Source: Flavobacteriales bacterium
GTDB lineage: Bacteria; Bacteroidota; Bacteroidia; Flavobacteriales; UBA7430
Assembly (NCBI GenBank): GCA_002685115.1
Contig: NYWQ01000011.1
Location: 1 to 17,049 of the forward strand
Direction: 5' to 3'
DNA: 17,049 nucleotides
The position numbers were made by a program, and so were the translations under genes. Positions 7,676 to 14,065 of the stretch are shown piece by piece; position 1 is the stretch's first letter, and the number at the start of each line of letters is the position of its first letter. The notes beneath the pieces are model-generated. The model made no database searches. It was not told the origin of the DNA and was given only the letters and a program-made list of their open reading frames with translations.

Positions 7676-8727
7676 TGAAAAAAATAAACGTTCCTTTACT
7701 CGCCTCCATTTGTGAAACAGCAGGTGCTCCCGGATTTGAACAAAGAGTAAGAACTCTTGTTATTGAACAACTAAAAGATGTTGTAGACGAATACAGCATT
7801 GATAATATGGGCAACGTAACCACTATTGTAAGAGGGAAATCTTCTGACAAAAAAGTGATGATTGCAGCCCATATGGATGAAATTGGCTTTATTGTTACAC
7901 ACATAGACGAAAATGGATTTGTTCGTTTTCATACACTGGGAGGATTCGACCCCAAAACGCTAACCGCGCAACGTGTCATTATCCACGGTAAAAAAGATCT
8001 AATTGGAGTTATGGGCTCCAAACCCATACACGTAATGACCGCTGCGGAACGAACAAAAGTTCCTAAAACAACAGACTATTTCATTGATTTAGGCATTCCT
8101 AAAGCAGAGGTAATGAAGTTTATTTCTGTTGGAGATTCCATTACACGACAACGCGAATTAATTGAAATGGGCGACTGTGTTAACTGCAAATCCATAGACA
8201 ATAGAGTTTCTGTTTTTATTCTTATTGAAACACTCAAACAGCTTAAAAACTGCCCGTATGATGTTTATGGAGTATTTACAGTTCAAGAAGAAGTGGGAAT
8301 TCGAGGCGCACAAGTAGCAACTTTGGCTATTCAACCTGACTTTGGGTTTGGATTGGATACTACAATTGCCTACGATGTTCCTGGCGCATCTGCACACGAA
8401 AAGATAACAGAATTGGGTAAAGGAGCAGCCATTAAAATTATGGATTCACAAACCATATGCGACTACAGAATGGTTCGCTACATGAAAGAACTTGCAGAAA
8501 AGAAAAACATTACAACGCAAGTTGAAATACTCCCAGCTGGAGGAACAGATACCATGGGAATACAACGTTTTACTCCTGGCGGCTCAATTGCTGGTGCAGT
8601 TTCTATACCAACACGTCACATTCATCAGGTCATAGAAATGGCACACAAACAGGACATTTTACAATCCATTGACCTCCTCAGCGCATGCATAGAAAACCTA
8701 GACCAATACGACTGGAGCTATAGATAA
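7675..8727 (+). CDS. M42 family metallopeptidase (glutamyl aminopeptidase/deblocking type)
   Basis: A 350-residue dinuclear-metal aminopeptidase of the FrvX/PepA-like M42 family, which in other organisms form tetrahedral dodecamers that trim short peptides in the cytoplasm. Visible metal ligands and catalytic residues are His66 in AAHMDEIGF, Asp175 in CKSIDNRV, Glu205 and Glu206 in VQEEVGIRGAQ, Asp228 in GLDTT, and His317 in the closing motif RHIH. The family more often has RYIH there, so His315 replaces Tyr. The GGTDT segment at 289-293 and the PGGSIAGAVSIPTR stretch fit M42 and argue against an M20 peptidase. No signal peptide is present. It starts with a TAATG overlap with pyk and ends seven bases before the lipoprotein gene. 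Old cellulase labels for the family should be disregarded. Confidence 0.9.
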   Translation: MKKINVPLLASICETAGAPGFEQRVRTLVIEQLKDVVDEYSIDNMGNVTTIVRGKSSDKKVMIAAHMDEIGFIVTHIDENGFVRFHTLGGFDPKTLTAQRVIIHGKKDLIGVMGSKPIHVMTAAERTKVPKTTDYFIDLGIPKAEVMKFISVGDSITRQRELIEMGDCVNCKSIDNRVSVFILIETLKQLKNCPYDVYGVFTVQEEVGIRGAQVATLAIQPDFGFGLDTTIAYDVPGASAHEKITELGKGAAIKIMDSQTICDYRMVRYMKELAEKKNITTQVEILPAGGTDTMGIQRFTPGGSIAGAVSIPTRHIHQVIEMAHKQDILQSIDLLSACIENLDQYDWSYR

Positions 8728-8734
8728 ACGAACT

Positions 8735-10276
8735 GTGATATCAAAACTAAACTACATAATAGTCACGCTTTCAAGTACGCTGTTGCTTTGGCATTGCGCT
8801 AGTATGCAAAACCCTTCTGGAGGGCAAAAAGATACGAATCCACCCATCGTTTTAAAGACAACACCTAAACATGGAGCTACCAATACTAGCCCAGGAATTA
8901 TAGAACTAGAGTTTGACGAATTTGTAAAACTAAAAAACGTCCAGAACGAACTGCTCATTTCACCACCTTTAAACACAACACCTGATATAACCCTAAAGGG
9001 TAAAAAACTATCTATAACGCTTTATGATGAGCTGAAAGCCCAAAATACCTACACCTTTAATTTCGGAAAAGGGATTGCAGACTTCCATGAAGGAAATCTA
9101 TTGGACAATTACTCGCTTGTATTTAGTACTGGAGATGAACTCGATTCGCTTTTCATCAAAGGAAGTCTTAATGTGTGTGAAAAAGAAAACTCAGCCGAAA
9201 GTATAGTCGTTGGTATTTACGAAAAAAATAGTCTGGTAAGAGACTCGACTATTTACCTTCAAAAACCTGATTATTTTTGTTTACTGGACGACGAAAAAAA
9301 CTTTGAAATAAACCATATTAGACACGGTACTTTTGAACTTTGTGCCTTTGAGGATGTAAATGCAAACTACCAATACGATGGCGTTTCAGAAAAAATCGCT
9401 TTCTACAAAGAACTTATTAAAATTGGCGATACTGCTGATTTTGACCTGTGGTTGTTTAAAGAAGAAGCCGAGCTCAAACGTCTTGATGTTGATGTAAAAG
9501 AAAACGGAAGAATTCATTTTGCCTTCAACAAAACCATTGACACTGCTTTTGCGTACTCGAGTCAAGATCTTATTAAAAAAATAGAAATGGACAGCCTTTT
9601 TATTTGGCCAACGAGTTACCCTAAAGACTCATTTCTAGTATACACCAATGTAAACGGACATATAGATTCACTCAGCGTTCAATTAGACAGTCTTAAAAAA
9701 CACAACATTAAACTTACGGCAAACGAAAAAAGGTTAAAATCTGATGATTGGTTAACCATTTATTCTAACGCACCCATCGTGAAAATAGACCCCTCTAAAA
9801 TAAAAATTCTGTCAGATTCAGTTTCACTGGATTACAAAATGGAAATCGAAGCGTTCAAAATGGCATTCAATATTCCAGTATCCGAAGGCCAGACCTACCA
9901 AGTTAAGATTGAAAAAGGAGCCGTTTTAAGCACTTATGAGAACCAAAACGACAGTACAAACCTATCTTTCTATTCGAAAAAACAAAGTGCTTTAGCGGAC
10001 TTAAAAATCAATTTAAGTACATCTACTGAAGACTACTTTGTAGAATTACTTAAAGATGCAAAGGTTTTAGAGCGAATAGAACCAAGCAAAAACTTGAGAT
10101 TCAATGAACTTTTGCCCGGCTCCTACCAAATAAGAATTACGCTAGACACAAATAAAGATGGCGCCTGGAGTGCAGGAAACTATCTGAAAGATGTACAACC
10201 AGAAAAAGTATTTTACTATACCGAAGAAATTAACCTCCGAGAAAATTGGGAGCTGGAAATTGATTGGGCGCTTTAA
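8735..10276 (+). CDS. lipoprotein with N-terminal bacterial Ig-like (Big_5) domain
   Basis: A 513-residue protein starting at GTG. No ATG precedes the hydrophobic segment, and the next ATG (8803) would remove the signal peptide, so GTG is chosen. Residues 1-20 form a lipoprotein signal sequence with Cys21 in LLLWHCASM; His at -1 is unusual for a lipobox but the context (CAS, then a GG-containing linker) is typical of this Bacteroidota family. Residues of about 32-135 form an Ig-like domain (TNPPIVLKTTPKHGATN to VFSTGDE) resembling Big_5. The remainder is predicted beta-rich, and DTNKDGAWSAG near the C terminus looks like a calcium-binding-type loop. Likely anchored in the outer membrane or periplasm; function unknown. 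Its 3' end overlaps the convergent amidase gene by four bases. Confidence 0.82.
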   Translation: MISKLNYIIVTLSSTLLLWHCASMQNPSGGQKDTNPPIVLKTTPKHGATNTSPGIIELEFDEFVKLKNVQNELLISPPLNTTPDITLKGKKLSITLYDELKAQNTYTFNFGKGIADFHEGNLLDNYSLVFSTGDELDSLFIKGSLNVCEKENSAESIVVGIYEKNSLVRDSTIYLQKPDYFCLLDDEKNFEINHIRHGTFELCAFEDVNANYQYDGVSEKIAFYKELIKIGDTADFDLWLFKEEAELKRLDVDVKENGRIHFAFNKTIDTAFAYSSQDLIKKIEMDSLFIWPTSYPKDSFLVYTNVNGHIDSLSVQLDSLKKHNIKLTANEKRLKSDDWLTIYSNAPIVKIDPSKIKILSDSVSLDYKMEIEAFKMAFNIPVSEGQTYQVKIEKGAVLSTYENQNDSTNLSFYSKKQSALADLKINLSTSTEDYFVELLKDAKVLERIEPSKNLRFNELLPGSYQIRITLDTNKDGAWSAGNYLKDVQPEKVFYYTEEINLRENWELEIDWAL

Positions 10277-11052
10277 TTACGGAGCTTAAATGAGTCTGCA
10301 TCTCGTAAAAATGGATGGCGTTTTCTTAGTTTCAAAAGTGGCGTTTTAAACAAGGTAAGCTCAATTAACCCCGTTTCATTTTCTGGAGCCATAGCAATTA
10401 AACTTCCCCCTGCATCGAGCACTTGAGAATGTCCGGAATACAACGCTTTATAACCGTCTTCTCCTACTCTATTCAATCCAATTACATACGACTGATTTTC
10501 TATAGCGCGCGCCTTCAATAAAACATCCCAAGCTGCGATTCTGGTGTCGGGCCAATTGGCAATGTACAAGGCGACATCGTAACCTACATCATTTCTTGAA
10601 AAAACAGGAAACCTCAAATCGTAACAAATGAGAGGGCATATTTTCCAACCCTTATACGATACAACCAAACGATTGGATCCTGCTGTAAAACACTTCTGTT
10701 CATCAATAAGGCTGAATAAATGACGCTTGTCATACGTTTGTATCTTCCCATCCGGATGCACCCATAAAAGTCTGTTAAAAACAGCTCCTTGCTCTTTTAT
10801 CATTAAGGAGCCACACAAAACAGCCGAATGCTGTTTCGCTATAAGCCTCATCCATTGCACGGTTTTACCTTGCATGGTTTCGGCCAGATGTGTTGAGGTT
10901 ACCGAAAAACCCGTGGTAAACATTTCGGGAAGTACAATAAGGTCAATACACTCAAGGTTTTTAAGGTAAATTTCTATTTGTTCTCTATTAGAAGTTGGAT
11001 TTTCCCAATGCAAATCACATTGTAAAAGTGCTATGTTGAGCGCTTCACTCAT
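10273..11052 (-). CDS. nitrilase-superfamily amidase (YafV/omega-amidase-like)
   Basis: From the ATG at 11052 the protein has 259 residues and begins MSEALNIALLQCDL, the usual start for this family. An upstream TTG at 11082 would add ten residues with no family support. The catalytic triad is Glu43 in VLPEMFTTGFS, Lys109 in YDKRHLF and Cys143 in PLICYDLRFP. The signatures around them match the omega-amidase group (Nit2, E. coli YafV), which hydrolyses 2-oxoglutaramate or 2-oxosuccinamate and so completes glutamine/asparagine transamination salvage. The ARAIENQSYVIGLNRVG segment fits the same group. The enzyme is expected to be cytoplasmic. It converges with the lipoprotein gene, overlapping four bases, and lies 55 bases downstream of alkB on the same strand, so read-through is possible. 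Exact substrate is inferred. Confidence 0.88.
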   Translation of the reverse strand: MSEALNIALLQCDLHWENPTSNREQIEIYLKNLECIDLIVLPEMFTTGFSVTSTHLAETMQGKTVQWMRLIAKQHSAVLCGSLMIKEQGAVFNRLLWVHPDGKIQTYDKRHLFSLIDEQKCFTAGSNRLVVSYKGWKICPLICYDLRFPVFSRNDVGYDVALYIANWPDTRIAAWDVLLKARAIENQSYVIGLNRVGEDGYKALYSGHSQVLDAGGSLIAMAPENETGLIELTLFKTPLLKLRKRHPFLRDADSFKLRN

Positions 11053-11107
11053 AGGTAAATTTAATTTTAAGTAACCATGCAACTAGAGCAAACAGGTCAC
11101 CACTAAG

Positions 11108-12145
11108 TTATACAGATTTAAGTTGATCAAGCTGTTTTTTCATGATGGGACGAAACAAAAACGGAACGTAAGATAAAAGCAACATCATCGGGTATCCGTA
11201 AGGTAACGTTGGATATTCTGCATTAGAATTAAGCAACTGATAAGGCTTACCACCTTTGTGATGATGGTCTGAATGACGTGTCAATTCAAACAATAAAACA
11301 CGACCAAAAACATGATCTGAGTTCCAAGAATGATGCGGTTTAACTTTTTCATACCTTCCATTAGCCTCTTTTTTTCTTCGCAATCCATAATGAGCAAAGT
11401 AGTTTTGAGACTCTAAAATTGAAATCCCAAATACAGCCGAAGCAAAATAACACAAACAAGTAGAAATGCCGAATTGGAAATAAATACAAGCAAAAAACAA
11501 CAGCTGAAGTAAGGCATAAGCGAACATCGGATTCCAAAATTGACTTTTACCTTGCAAGCGCAATTTTTTAGACGCTAACTTCCACGTTTTAAAATAACCC
11601 CCTAGCTGAGATCGAAGGGCAAAAAAATAGAAATTAGCACCCACATCTGCCGAGGTATAATCCAAAGGAGTAGCTACATCTTTGTGATGCCCGGCATTGT
11701 GATACGTGGTAAAGTGATTTTGAATGGAGGTAGTTAACATGATTTGAGAAAGAAACATCTTAAAAGAATGCCCTGTTTTATGTCCGAGTTCATGACCTAG
11801 GTTAATACCAACCACACCTAAAATGGTACCCATCATAAAAACATAAGCCACCTGATCTGAAACAGCAAGTAAAGGATTTGAAAAAGCTGTTAAAAAGCTA
11901 TAAACAACCCAAATATGCATGGGAACTAATAAAAACAAGACCCGATCGTAAAATAAATCATGTTGCGCTTGATCTTGTTCTGTTTGTGTAAAATTATAAT
12001 TATTGGGAGAAAAAACGAGCTCTAATAGAGGCACCAATACAAACAAAAAAAAGAGGCCAAAAAAAGCATAAATACCCGTAACGTTAAAAGTAAGCAAACC
12101 CAAAAGTGGAATGATGTAAACGCCTAAATATTTTATTTTATTCAT
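11108..12145 (-). CDS. alkB: AlkB-type alkane 1-monooxygenase-like membrane di-iron protein
   Basis: A 345-residue integral membrane protein with hydrophobic segments at about residues 6-45, 68-86, 95-115, 208-245 and 318-332. It carries the histidine motifs of the AlkB family: HELGHK (118-123), HNAGHH (149-154), NYFAHYGL (248-255) and RHSDHH (290-295). Long matches around them (HHKDVATP, HSWNSDHVF, YPTLPYGYP) favour AlkB over plain fatty acid desaturases. AlkB hydroxylates the terminal carbon of alkanes using O2 and electrons from rubredoxin. Three places differ from the textbook family: Tyr and Ala replace the Glu and Arg of EHNRGHH, Ala replaces Glu in NYxEHYGL, and Thr replaces Gln in LQRHSDHH. 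No rubredoxin or reductase is adjacent, so the substrate could be an alkane, fatty acid or other lipid. The ATG start precedes a basic, membrane-inserting N terminus. Confidence 0.86.
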   Translation of the reverse strand: MNKIKYLGVYIIPLLGLLTFNVTGIYAFFGLFFLFVLVPLLELVFSPNNYNFTQTEQDQAQHDLFYDRVLFLLVPMHIWVVYSFLTAFSNPLLAVSDQVAYVFMMGTILGVVGINLGHELGHKTGHSFKMFLSQIMLTTSIQNHFTTYHNAGHHKDVATPLDYTSADVGANFYFFALRSQLGGYFKTWKLASKKLRLQGKSQFWNPMFAYALLQLLFFACIYFQFGISTCLCYFASAVFGISILESQNYFAHYGLRRKKEANGRYEKVKPHHSWNSDHVFGRVLLFELTRHSDHHHKGGKPYQLLNSNAEYPTLPYGYPMMLLLSYVPFLFRPIMKKQLDQLKSV

Positions 12146-12180
12146 AAATGCAGACTCTTTAATGGAGGATAGAAATCATT

Positions 12181-12212
12181 TAAATATATCGTTAATAGTT
12201 GAGTTACCAAAA
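12181..12212 (-). promoter_or_regulatory. candidate promoter for alkB
   Basis: Read on the minus strand, TTTTGG (complement of 12207-12212) is followed, 19 bases after its TTG, by TATATTTA (complement of 12181-12188). This is one mismatch from the Bacteroidota TTG-N(17-23)-TAnnTTTG pattern. It would start transcription about 30 bases upstream of the alkB ATG. Evidence is pattern plus position; the surrounding DNA is very AT-rich, which raises the chance rate. Confidence 0.38.
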
Positions 12213-12245
12213 TTTTGATTAAAACGAAATTATAATGTATGTTTA
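12213..12245 (+). promoter_or_regulatory. candidate promoter for the T9SS-secreted protein gene
   Basis: TTTTG at 12213-12217 is followed after 20 bases by TATGTTTA at 12238-12245, one mismatch from the TAnnTTTG -7 consensus. Transcription would begin near 12252, about 24 bases before the ATG at 12276. The -33 element abuts the -33 element of the divergent alkB promoter, and the two together form the palindrome CAAAATTTTG (12208-12217). Confidence 0.4.
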
Positions 12246-12275
12246 CATAATGACATAAATAAATACAATACTGTA

Positions 12276-13226
12276 ATGAAAAAATTAATTTTAAGCGCGC
12301 TGTTCTTAAACGCAATAGTCTTTGCACAAAGTGTTGACTATAATTTTGAGCAATACACCAGCAACTACACTAATTTAAACAACCCTATAAGTATAAACAG
12401 CAATTTAATTTGGGATGATGAGACCTACAACATCAACCTAGGCTTTGATGTTAAACTGTTTAACATCACCACGCAAAATATGATTATAACAGGGAAAGTA
12501 AACCTGAATGTGATGAATTTAAGCATGGTAAATTCTATAGTAGCTTCCAATGCCGATCTTGTAGACAGAGGGTTTCACACAGATGAGTTGGTCTCTTTAT
12601 CTCCTATTTCATATCAAATTGACGAACTAAATGGAAGTAAAGTTTTAAAAGTAGAATGGAAAAATGCTAGGTTTTATATTGATGATGAGAACCGAAATTA
12701 TGTAAATTATCAAATTTGGGTTTTTGAAAATTCTAATCGAATTGAAATTCATTACGGTCCTTCTAATACAGACAACTTTAATTACGGTTGGGTAAACGAT
12801 TTTTGTGCCGTTTCAGAAATGGTGAGTCACCAAGAAGCACATAGTTTTATGGTACAAGAAATAGATGACGAATTCAACTTTTCTTACCAAAACGTAGATG
12901 AGATTTTTACAGTGAGTACATTTACTAAAATACCAGAAGAAGGAACCGTATTTTGTTTTAACCCAACGAACCAAGTTAGCCTAAAAGAAAAGGAGAAATT
13001 AGGAGCTATTTACCCCAACCCTGTAACGCAGTTTTTAAACATTGAAAATCAAGAAAGAGAAAAAATAGACTATAAAATTAGGAGTTTAGACGGAAGAATC
13101 GTTCAGGAGGGGACGTCTTCTTTGGGTAAAATTCAACTAAACTTAGCGGGTTTAAAACAGGGTATTTACTTACTAAACCACCAAACCAATAAAATTGAGG
13201 TTAAAGAATACATTGCCAAACTATAA
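12276..13226 (+). CDS. secreted protein with T9SS type A sorting domain
   Basis: A 316-residue exported protein. Residues 1-17 (MKKLILSALFLNAIVFA) form a Sec signal peptide with cleavage likely before Gln18. Residues of about 242-316 are a type A T9SS C-terminal domain: the start LGAIYPNPVTQFLNI, the central LDGRIVQEG and the closing GLKQGIYLLN are diagnostic. Such domains direct passage through the type IX translocon and attachment to, or release from, the cell surface. The passenger (about 18-240) is rich in beta strands and Asn/Asp/aromatic residues and has no catalytic motif I recognise. Only two Cys residues (177, 227) occur in it. The passenger could be an adhesin or carbohydrate-binding module, but nothing in the sequence proves it. 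The gene is divergent from alkB. Confidence 0.86.
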   Translation: MKKLILSALFLNAIVFAQSVDYNFEQYTSNYTNLNNPISINSNLIWDDETYNINLGFDVKLFNITTQNMIITGKVNLNVMNLSMVNSIVASNADLVDRGFHTDELVSLSPISYQIDELNGSKVLKVEWKNARFYIDDENRNYVNYQIWVFENSNRIEIHYGPSNTDNFNYGWVNDFCAVSEMVSHQEAHSFMVQEIDDEFNFSYQNVDEIFTVSTFTKIPEEGTVFCFNPTNQVSLKEKEKLGAIYPNPVTQFLNIENQEREKIDYKIRSLDGRIVQEGTSSLGKIQLNLAGLKQGIYLLNHQTNKIEVKEYIAKL

Positions 13227-13254
13227 AAAACGATGAAGGGAAATAGGCATTGCT

Positions 13255-13611
13255 TTACAGTAAACAAAATTGCGCCTTTATTTTTTTAGACAATTTTACG
13301 AGTACTAAATCATAGGAATGATCTATCAGTTCTTCAACTAAATCTTTGGAAAGTTCCCCATCAACAAAAATAGTATTCCAATGCTTTTTATTAGAATGAT
13401 AACCAGGAATTACAGATTGATAAGAGTCTCTTAGCTCAACTGAACGCTCTGGGTCGCACTTTAAATTGATAGCTAAGGGTTGTTTATCTAGACGAAGCGT
13501 AGCAAAAATCTTCCCACCCACTTTAAAAACCAAAGTAACCTGATCAAAAGGAAAACTTTCGGTAACAGCAGCCTTTAACAAACAATAATTCCGAATACTT
13601 TCAACATGCAT
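13255..13611 (-). CDS. MmcQ/YjbR family protein
   Basis: A 118-residue protein with the YjbR/MmcQ (CyaY-like fold) pattern: an N-terminal helix (ESIRNYCLLKAAVTESFPF), a strand pair VTLVFKVGGKIFATLRL, the ALAINLKCDP-like segment (LAINLKCDPERSVELRD), then GYHSNKKHWNTIFVDG and a C-terminal helix (LVEELIDHSYDLVLVKLSKK). Length is normal for the family, which is often labelled DNA-binding on structural grounds although a precise role is not established. The ATG at 13611 matches the family start. It is a single gene transcribed toward the T9SS protein, 28 bases separating their 3' ends, and divergent from the 91-aa membrane protein. Confidence 0.85.
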   Translation of the reverse strand: MHVESIRNYCLLKAAVTESFPFDQVTLVFKVGGKIFATLRLDKQPLAINLKCDPERSVELRDSYQSVIPGYHSNKKHWNTIFVDGELSKDLVEELIDHSYDLVLVKLSKKIKAQFCLL

Positions 13612-13613
13612 AA

Positions 13614-13644
13614 TTTGGTGGTTTAAAGATAATCCCTAAATTTA
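13614..13644 (+). promoter_or_regulatory. weak candidate promoter for the 91-aa membrane protein
   Basis: TTTG at 13614-13617 and TAAATTTA at 13637-13644 are separated by 19 bases, close to the Bacteroidota promoter layout with one mismatch in the -7 box. Transcription would begin near 13651, only about 15 bases before the TTG start at 13666. The region is very AT-rich, so chance occurrence is likely. Confidence 0.25.
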
Positions 13645-13665
13645 AAAACATTTAACTAAAGAAAC

Positions 13666-13941
13666 TTGGAAAAATCCTATTTAAATAAAAGCCAAAGCAC
13701 TGACTTAACCAAACAAGTAAAAAAGAATGCTAAAAAAATTAGAGCCATAAGAGCGATAACTTATGTTTTTGATGTGGTTATAATTATGGTTGCTGTTTTG
13801 CTTGCTTTCGGTGTAGATTTCACCAAATGGATCCTTATCCCTGCACTTGGATCTGTTTTTATGCATACCAAATTAACGGTATTGTACGATCAAAAATGCG
13901 TCTTAAAACGACAAGAAAGTGAAGAGAAAAACAGTCACTAA
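13666..13941 (+). CDS. hypothetical small two-helix membrane protein
   Basis: An open frame of 91 codons beginning with TTG at 13666. The frame opens only three codons earlier at a TAA (13657-13659), and the first internal ATG lies within the first membrane helix, so TTG is the most workable start. Residues 1-30 are hydrophilic and strongly basic (TKQVKKNAKKIRAIRA). Two hydrophobic segments follow, about 32-50 and 54-69, and a charged C-terminal tail (KCVLKRQESEEKNSH). By the positive-inside rule the N terminus should be cytoplasmic, giving a hairpin topology with both ends inside. I do not recognise the family. Its coding character and membrane pattern make it more credible than a random frame. 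It lies about 125 bases before purH on the same strand. Confidence 0.6.
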   Translation: MEKSYLNKSQSTDLTKQVKKNAKKIRAIRAITYVFDVVIIMVAVLLAFGVDFTKWILIPALGSVFMHTKLTVLYDQKCVLKRQESEEKNSH

Positions 13942-13949
13942 TACACCCG

Positions 13950-13990
13950 AAGTTTAAAGTGAATCAAAGCTTAAAATTTGTTTAAAACTT
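13950..13990. repeat. imperfect inverted repeat upstream of purH
   Basis: AAGTTTAAA (13950-13958) pairs with TTTAAAACTT (13981-13990), a nine-pair stem with one bulged A and a 22-base loop. It lies between the 91-aa membrane protein and purH. There is no T-tract after it on the plus strand, so it is not a good intrinsic terminator. It might be an operator or leader structure, or just AT-rich chance. Confidence 0.25.
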
Positions 13991-14065
13991 GACGCATTAA
14001 TACCTCAAAAATAGAAAGTGAATATCTACTTTTACCAAAGTATTAAGCACCTCAAAATTAAAGCT

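Noticed and set aside
11053..11082. TTG at 11082 as the amidase start
   Set aside because: The ATG at 11052 yields the standard family N terminus; the ten extra residues have no family support.
14018..14065. GTG at 14018 as the purH start, giving 520 residues
   Set aside because: The extra 16 residues do not resemble PurH N termini, while TTG at 14066 gives the usual KKIKNALISVY start and places the catalytic Lys-His where expected.
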